A stretch of 44,641 bases of DNA from Acidobacteriota bacterium (GTDB taxonomy: Bacteria > Actinomycetota > Actinomycetes > Actinomycetales > Microbacteriaceae), in NCBI GenBank assembly GCA_019351995.1, contig JABBOD010000022.1:1-44641 (forward strand). The letters run 5' to 3'. Positions 41,068-44,641 of the stretch are shown here, in pieces (position 1 is the stretch's first letter; each line of letters begins with the position of its first letter). Position numbers and translations under genes: made by a program. The notes under the pieces were generated by a model. It was not told where the DNA came from. It did no database searches and was given only the letters and a program-made list of their open reading frames with translations.

Positions 41068-41073
41068 AGACTA
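41068..41073 (-). promoter_or_regulatory. Candidate -10 box of the ribF operon
   Basis: TAGTCT (minus strand) 7 nt from the ATG at 41060, in the 55-bp gap after the preceding gene of the same strand. It suggests a separate promoter. Confidence 0.45.
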
Positions 41074-41115
41074 TCCGAGCACACGCGACTCGTGCCCGCC
41101 ACCGCGGCGGTCGGC

Positions 41116-41484
41116 TCATGGCAGTTGCACAGTCCAGATCTGCTCCATCCGCACCACCATGACCGCGATGGCGAACGCCGCGACCCCGAGCACGACGGTG
41201 CTCCAGCGGGTGCGCTCGATGAGCCCCCAGAACACGGCGAGCGGGGGGATGATCAGCGCCGAGACCAGGTACACGTAGAACTCCGGCACGCTCCCGCTGG
41301 GATGGTTGCCGAGGCCGGGAGCGATCAGTGCCACCACGAGTTGCGCAATCAGCAGCAGTTCGACGAGCGCGAGGGCGCCGAGGGTCCAATCGTTCGGCTT
41401 GCGGCCCGCCAGCCCCAGACCGACACAGAGCAGCCCGACGGCGCAGGCGACGATCACCTGCGTGATCGTGAACCAGACGATCAC
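41116..41484 (-). CDS. Small four-TM membrane protein coupled to truB
   Basis: Membrane protein of 122 residues with four hydrophobic segments (about 5-26, 35-55, 70-88, 95-113). Short loops hold NHPSGSVPEFYVY and LIERTRWST. No known function; proteins of this shape often follow truB in related actinobacteria, to my recollection. The GTG start overlaps the truB stop by four bases (GTGA). Confidence 0.8.
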   Translation of the reverse strand: MIVWFTITQVIVACAVGLLCVGLGLAGRKPNDWTLGALALVELLLIAQLVVALIAPGLGNHPSGSVPEFYVYLVSALIIPPLAVFWGLIERTRWSTVVLGVAAFAIAVMVVRMEQIWTVQLP

Positions 41485-42371
41485 GCGAGAACCTCCTCGG
41501 TCGGAAAGTTAACCAACACGCGCGCAACACCTTTCGTCACCGAGACCAGACCAACGAGGCGCCCGGATGACGCGACCGCAGCAACCACGGCGGCATCGGG
41601 CACATCGACCGCGACCCTCTTCCCCTGCGTGAGTTCCACGAGCGCCGATTGGGCGAGCTGGACGCTCGGAAACAGCTGTGCCGCGATCGAAACCGGGGCG
41701 CGCAGGGCCGCAGGCGTGATCTCGTCGGCGGCCACGGCATCCGTGACCGAGAACGGGCCGATCGAGGTGCGCCGGAGCGCCGTGAGATGTCCACCGACGC
41801 CCAGACCACCACCCAGATCTCGGGCGAGCGCACGGATGTAGGTGCCCGATGAGCAGTCCACCACGACGTCGAGGTCGGTGAATGGGCCCTCGCGACGCTC
41901 TGCCAGCACCTCGAAACGCGAGATCGTGACAGAGCGCGACGTCAGCACGACCTCCTCGCCGGCGCGCGCGCGGTCGTAGGACCGACGCCCGTCGACTTTG
42001 ATCGCGCTGAACGTCGAGGGGACTTGCGCGATCTCACCGCTCAGCTGCGCGATGCCCGCCGCGATCGCGCCGCGCGTGATGCGGGAGCTCTGTGCGGAGT
42101 CGATGGGGGCAGACAGTTCACCGTCGGCGTCGTCGGTTGTCGAGCTCTGTCCCAGGCGGATGGTCGCCTCGTAGCTCTTGCCCAGGCCCACCAGATACGT
42201 GAGCAGACGGGTCGCACTGTCCACTCCCAGGATGAGCAGGCCGGTGGCCATCGGGTCGAGCGTGCCGGCGTGGCCCACTTTGCGGGTTCCGAGGGCGCGG
42301 CGCGCTCGGGAGACCACGTCGTGGCTGGTCACGCCGCGGGGTTTGTCGACGAGAAGGATGCCGGAAATCAC
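41481..42371 (-). CDS. truB: tRNA pseudouridine(55) synthase TruB
   Basis: Isomerises U55 in the T loop of tRNAs. Protein of 296 residues. It begins ISGILLVDKPRGVTSHDVVS, with the catalytic aspartate in KVGHAGTLDPMATGLLILG, and has QVPSTFSAIKVDGRRSYDRAR and CSSGTYIRALARDLG. The C-terminal PUA-like part (VALVELTQGKRVAVDVPDA-like region to the end) is short. The GTG start overlaps the stop of the TetR gene, an odd arrangement because truB usually follows rbfA. It overlaps the next membrane gene in the same way. Confidence 0.95.
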   Translation of the reverse strand: MISGILLVDKPRGVTSHDVVSRARRALGTRKVGHAGTLDPMATGLLILGVDSATRLLTYLVGLGKSYEATIRLGQSSTTDDADGELSAPIDSAQSSRITRGAIAAGIAQLSGEIAQVPSTFSAIKVDGRRSYDRARAGEEVVLTSRSVTISRFEVLAERREGPFTDLDVVVDCSSGTYIRALARDLGGGLGVGGHLTALRRTSIGPFSVTDAVAADEITPAALRAPVSIAAQLFPSVQLAQSALVELTQGKRVAVDVPDAAVVAAVASSGRLVGLVSVTKGVARVLVNFPTEEVLA

Positions 42372-43012
42372 GAGGTGGGCGCGCTCTCCGCGTTGGCGTT
42401 CAGGAGCAGGTCGAGCTTGTGCGGCATCGCCGCCTCGAGCAGGTCGATGGCGCACGGATTGCCGTCCTCGTACTCGTCGGCCATGCGCAGTCCCACCATC
42501 GTGTTCATCATCATGCCGTGGGCGAGGAACACGTCGGCTTCCTCCTTCGAGAAACCAGCCTCGACGCGCAGGAAACGATAGACATCGAGAAAGCAGGTTC
42601 GCGCGGCTTTCCCGATCACCGGGTCTGCGCCGAGCACAAAAGCGTGCATCATGCTGAGCAACAGCCCGCGATTGCTGAGCATGTCCGCGTACGCGCGGCC
42701 GATTCTCGCCGCCGGGTGCTCCACCGTGCCATCGGGTCCGGGCGTGGTGTCGGCAAGCGCCGCCCGGAATGTCCCCATCAGCCGTGCAATGGCGCGGTGG
42801 AGGACCTCGAGAAACAGGGCCTCCTTGGTTCCGAACATCCGCACCACGTACGGCTGGCTCACACCCGCGGCACGTGCCACCGCGTCGGTCGTCGCTCCGA
42901 CGTATCCACGTTCGCCGAACACCGCCGTTGCGGCCTCGAGAATGAGTTCACGGCGGTCTTCGGCGCGCATCCTCGTCGCCGTGTCGTGCAGTGTCGTCGT
43001 CACGCTTGACAT
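42368..43012 (-). CDS. TetR-family transcriptional regulator
   Basis: Repressor of 214 residues. The N-terminal HTH domain reads ILEAATAVFGERGYVGATTD and VARAAGVSQPYVVRMFGTKE (about 24-64). The ligand domain follows with AHGMMMNTMVGLRMADEYED near the end. It is divergent from a DHA2 drug exporter with an inverted repeat in the 61-bp gap, so it probably represses that pump. Its TGA overlaps the truB GTG, so truB is translationally coupled to a drug-responsive regulator. Confidence 0.92.
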   Translation of the reverse strand: MSSVTTTLHDTATRMRAEDRRELILEAATAVFGERGYVGATTDAVARAAGVSQPYVVRMFGTKEALFLEVLHRAIARLMGTFRAALADTTPGPDGTVEHPAARIGRAYADMLSNRGLLLSMMHAFVLGADPVIGKAARTCFLDVYRFLRVEAGFSKEEADVFLAHGMMMNTMVGLRMADEYEDGNPCAIDLLEAAMPHKLDLLLNANAESAPTS

Positions 43013-43014
43013 GG

Positions 43015-43054
43015 TATCAACCGATTACTATCGTGCACATGTAATCATTCGATA
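43015..43054. promoter_or_regulatory. Candidate TetR operator
   Basis: TATCAACCGATTAC (43015-43028) and GTAATCATTCGATA (43041-43054) form an inverted repeat with 11 of 14 matching positions, the inner GATTAC/GTAATC being perfect. It lies between the divergent TetR and exporter genes, where a TetR dimer would be expected to bind. Confidence 0.6.
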
Positions 43055-43073
43055 ACTTCTTAGGGAGCCTCTG

Positions 43074-44519
43074 ATGCCCACACTCGCCAGCCCCACGCGA
43101 AGGATCCCGCTCGCGCTCGCCCTGCTCGCCACGGGGATCCCGATGTTCATGGCGACCCTCGACAACCTCGTCATGACCAATGCGCTCCCGGTGCTGCACG
43201 CCGACCTCGGCGCCTCGGTGGAGGAGCTGCAGTGGTTCATCAACGCGTACACCCTGGTGTTCGCGAGCCTCATCCTGTTCGCGGTGGCGCTCGGCGACCG
43301 CTTCGGGCGCCGCACCGTCTTCGCACTCGGGATCGGCGTCTTCACCCTCGCGTCCGCTCTTGCCGCGTTCAGCACCGACCCCACCCAGTTGATCATCGCC
43401 CGCGCCGTGCAGGGGTTGGGCGGGGCCGGCATCATGCCGCTCTCGCTCTCCCTGCTGGCCGGCTCTGTCGAGCCGCGCCGCCGACCGCTCGCCATCGGCA
43501 TCTGGGGTGGGATCGCCGGGCTCGGCGTTGCGGCAGGACCGCTGATCGGCGGCGCGGTGGTCGAAGGCTGGAACTGGCAGGGCATCTTCTGGATCAACGT
43601 GCCCGTGGGCATCATCGCGATTCCGCTCATCCTGCTCGTCCTGCCTAATGCCTTCGGGGAGAAGGTGCGCGCCGACATCGTGGGAGTTCTGCTGGCTGGC
43701 CTCGGCGTGCTGGCCGTCGTCTTCGGGATCGTGCGCGGCAACCCGGCAGGTTGGGACTCGGCACAGGTCATCGGCTCCTTGGCCGCCGGCGCCGTGCTGC
43801 TGGCCGGCTTCATCCTCTGGGAGCTTCGCACCAGCGCTCCCCTGCTCCCGCTGCGCCTGTTCCGCGACCGCAGCTTCTCGGTGGCCAACATCGTCGGGTT
43901 CGGCTTCAGCTTCGGAATGTTCGGAGCGGTCTTCATCCTGATCCAGTTCCTGCAGATCGTGCAGGGCAACTCGCCGCTCCAGGCCGCCGTGCTCACCACC
44001 CCGTGGACCATGGCCCCGATGGTCGTCGCGCCCCTCGCCGGCGCTTTCGCCGGCCGGATCGGCACCCGCACTCTCATCGTCGCCGGCCTGCTCTTCCAAG
44101 CACTCGGACTGTTCTGGATCGCGGCCACGATGTCCGCGACTGTCCCGTATACGACGCTCCTGCCCGCGTTCATCTCGGCGGGGATCGGCATGGGCCTGGT
44201 GTTCGCGCCCTCCTCAACGGCAGTCCTGGCGAACATCAGGAACGAGGACACCGCGAAGGCGAGCGGCACCAACTCAACACTTCGAGAGATCGGGGTCGCA
44301 CTGGGCATCGCCGTGCTCACCGCGGTCTTCACCGGGGCCGGCGGCCAGCTGACCCCCACCGGGTACGTACATGCCGCGATCCCAGCGGTCTTCGTCGGCG
44401 CCGCCGTACTCGCCGCCACCGCGATCGTCGGTCTGCTGCTGCCCGCCGGGCGAGCACCGCGCGCGACGCCGCGGACAGAGTCCACCGAGGCATTCGCCGC
44501 CGAACGAGTCGGGGTCTAG
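43074..44519 (+). CDS. DHA2-family (14-TM) MFS drug exporter
   Basis: EmrB/QacA-type multidrug efflux protein of 481 residues with about 14 hydrophobic helices. Motif D1-like LDNLVMTNALPVLHADLG (about 28-45), motif A GDRFGRRTVFALGIG (77-91), motif B RAVQGLGGAGIMPLS, and motif C GIAGLGVAAGPLIGGAVVEG are all present, followed by WNWQGIFWINVPVG. The ATG is preceded by GGGAG. Probably controlled by the divergent TetR gene. Proton-driven export of toxic organic compounds is the family role; the substrate is unknown. Confidence 0.94.
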   Translation: MPTLASPTRRIPLALALLATGIPMFMATLDNLVMTNALPVLHADLGASVEELQWFINAYTLVFASLILFAVALGDRFGRRTVFALGIGVFTLASALAAFSTDPTQLIIARAVQGLGGAGIMPLSLSLLAGSVEPRRRPLAIGIWGGIAGLGVAAGPLIGGAVVEGWNWQGIFWINVPVGIIAIPLILLVLPNAFGEKVRADIVGVLLAGLGVLAVVFGIVRGNPAGWDSAQVIGSLAAGAVLLAGFILWELRTSAPLLPLRLFRDRSFSVANIVGFGFSFGMFGAVFILIQFLQIVQGNSPLQAAVLTTPWTMAPMVVAPLAGAFAGRIGTRTLIVAGLLFQALGLFWIAATMSATVPYTTLLPAFISAGIGMGLVFAPSSTAVLANIRNEDTAKASGTNSTLREIGVALGIAVLTAVFTGAGGQLTPTGYVHAAIPAVFVGAAVLAATAIVGLLLPAGRAPRATPRTESTEAFAAERVGV

Positions 44520-44587
44520 CCCGCTCCGCAGCAGGTCATTCGGGCGGTCCCGCGGGCGGGTGCGCGCAACGGCGCGCGACACCCGCC

Positions 44588-44593
44588 TAGGCT
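44588..44593 (+). promoter_or_regulatory. Candidate -10 box of final partial gene
   Basis: TAGGCT 6 nt before the GTG at 44600, the same leaderless layout as elsewhere in the window. Confidence 0.45.
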
Positions 44594-44599
44594 CGAACC

Positions 44600-44641
44600 G
44601 TGCATATCGCGGTCATCGGCGCCGGAGCGGTCGGGGGAACT
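44600..44641 (+). CDS. Partial gene, ketopantoate reductase-like N-terminus
   Basis: Only the first 14 codons are in the window, reading (M)HIAVIGAGAVGGT. This is a Rossmann dinucleotide-binding start (GxGxxG) and is typical of 2-dehydropantoate 2-reductase (PanE/ApbA), but many NAD(P)-binding proteins start similarly. It has a leaderless GTG start 6 nt after TAGGCT. The rest lies beyond the window. Confidence 0.6.
   Translation, partial: MHIAVIGAGAVGGT

Overview
The window is chromosomal DNA of a high-GC actinobacterium, most likely a member of the Microbacteriaceae; the genus cannot be fixed from sequence alone. The case rests on the very high GC content, frequent GTG starts, four tandem DUF2510 membrane proteins, a DUF5997 gene paired with a LysR-type effector domain, an actinobacterial Ku/LigD repair pair, a Ski2-like helicase with a DUF3516-type tail, and many genes with a TAnnnT -10 box only 6-8 nt from the start codon and no Shine-Dalgarno (leaderless genes).

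Layout. 0-3.6 kb: divergent ku and ligD (non-homologous end joining). 3.6-8.5 kb: aspartate ammonia-lyase, a small membrane protein and a Ski2-like helicase. 8.7-12.8 kb: four consecutive DUF2510 genes. 12.8-16.5 kb: a histidine phosphatase, an acyl-CoA ligase, a small HTH protein and a short-chain dehydrogenase. 16.7-19.6 kb: an accessory patch with a DarT-like ADP-ribosyltransferase, a VapBC-type toxin/antitoxin pair, a lower-GC HNH endonuclease and a frameshifted NUDIX remnant. 19.6-26.0 kb: 3-hydroxyacyl-CoA dehydrogenase, an Eis-like acetyltransferase, a J-domain/NERD-like protein, a small operon with a class IV aminotransferase (PabC-like) and a Pr6Pr membrane protein, then the divergent DUF5997/LysR-effector pair. 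26.0-27.0 kb: about 1 kb of non-coding DNA with several strong inverted repeats. 27.0-30.5 kb: SNF2 helicase and aldo/keto reductase. 30.6-31.84 kb: an IS110-family insertion sequence whose non-coding left end folds like a bridge RNA. 31.8-33.6 kb: a DUF6804-like membrane protein and an M20 peptidase, divergent across only 36 bp. 33.8-38.3 kb: the deoxyribose operon deoC-aldehyde dehydrogenase-half aldehyde dehydrogenase, with a divergent ROK sugar kinase. 38.3-43.0 kb: two tightly overlapping minus-strand operons (membrane protein-ribF-MFS, and TetR-truB-membrane protein). 43.1-44.5 kb: a DHA2 drug exporter divergent from TetR. The last 42 bases begin a ketopantoate-reductase-like gene.

How genes work together. 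Ku and LigD form a complete bacterial NHEJ system. DeoC yields glyceraldehyde-3-phosphate and acetaldehyde, and the adjoining aldehyde dehydrogenase can oxidise the latter. VapB/VapC form a toxin-antitoxin unit and the DarT-like gene follows in the same direction without a visible DarG antitoxin. The TetR regulator probably represses the divergent exporter through an inverted repeat between them, but its stop codon overlaps the truB start. The most novel-looking items are the orphan zinc-finger DarT-like protein, the candidate bridge RNA of the IS110 element, the apparently split LysR-type regulator, the cysteine-free half aldehyde dehydrogenase, and the structured 1-kb intergenic region.
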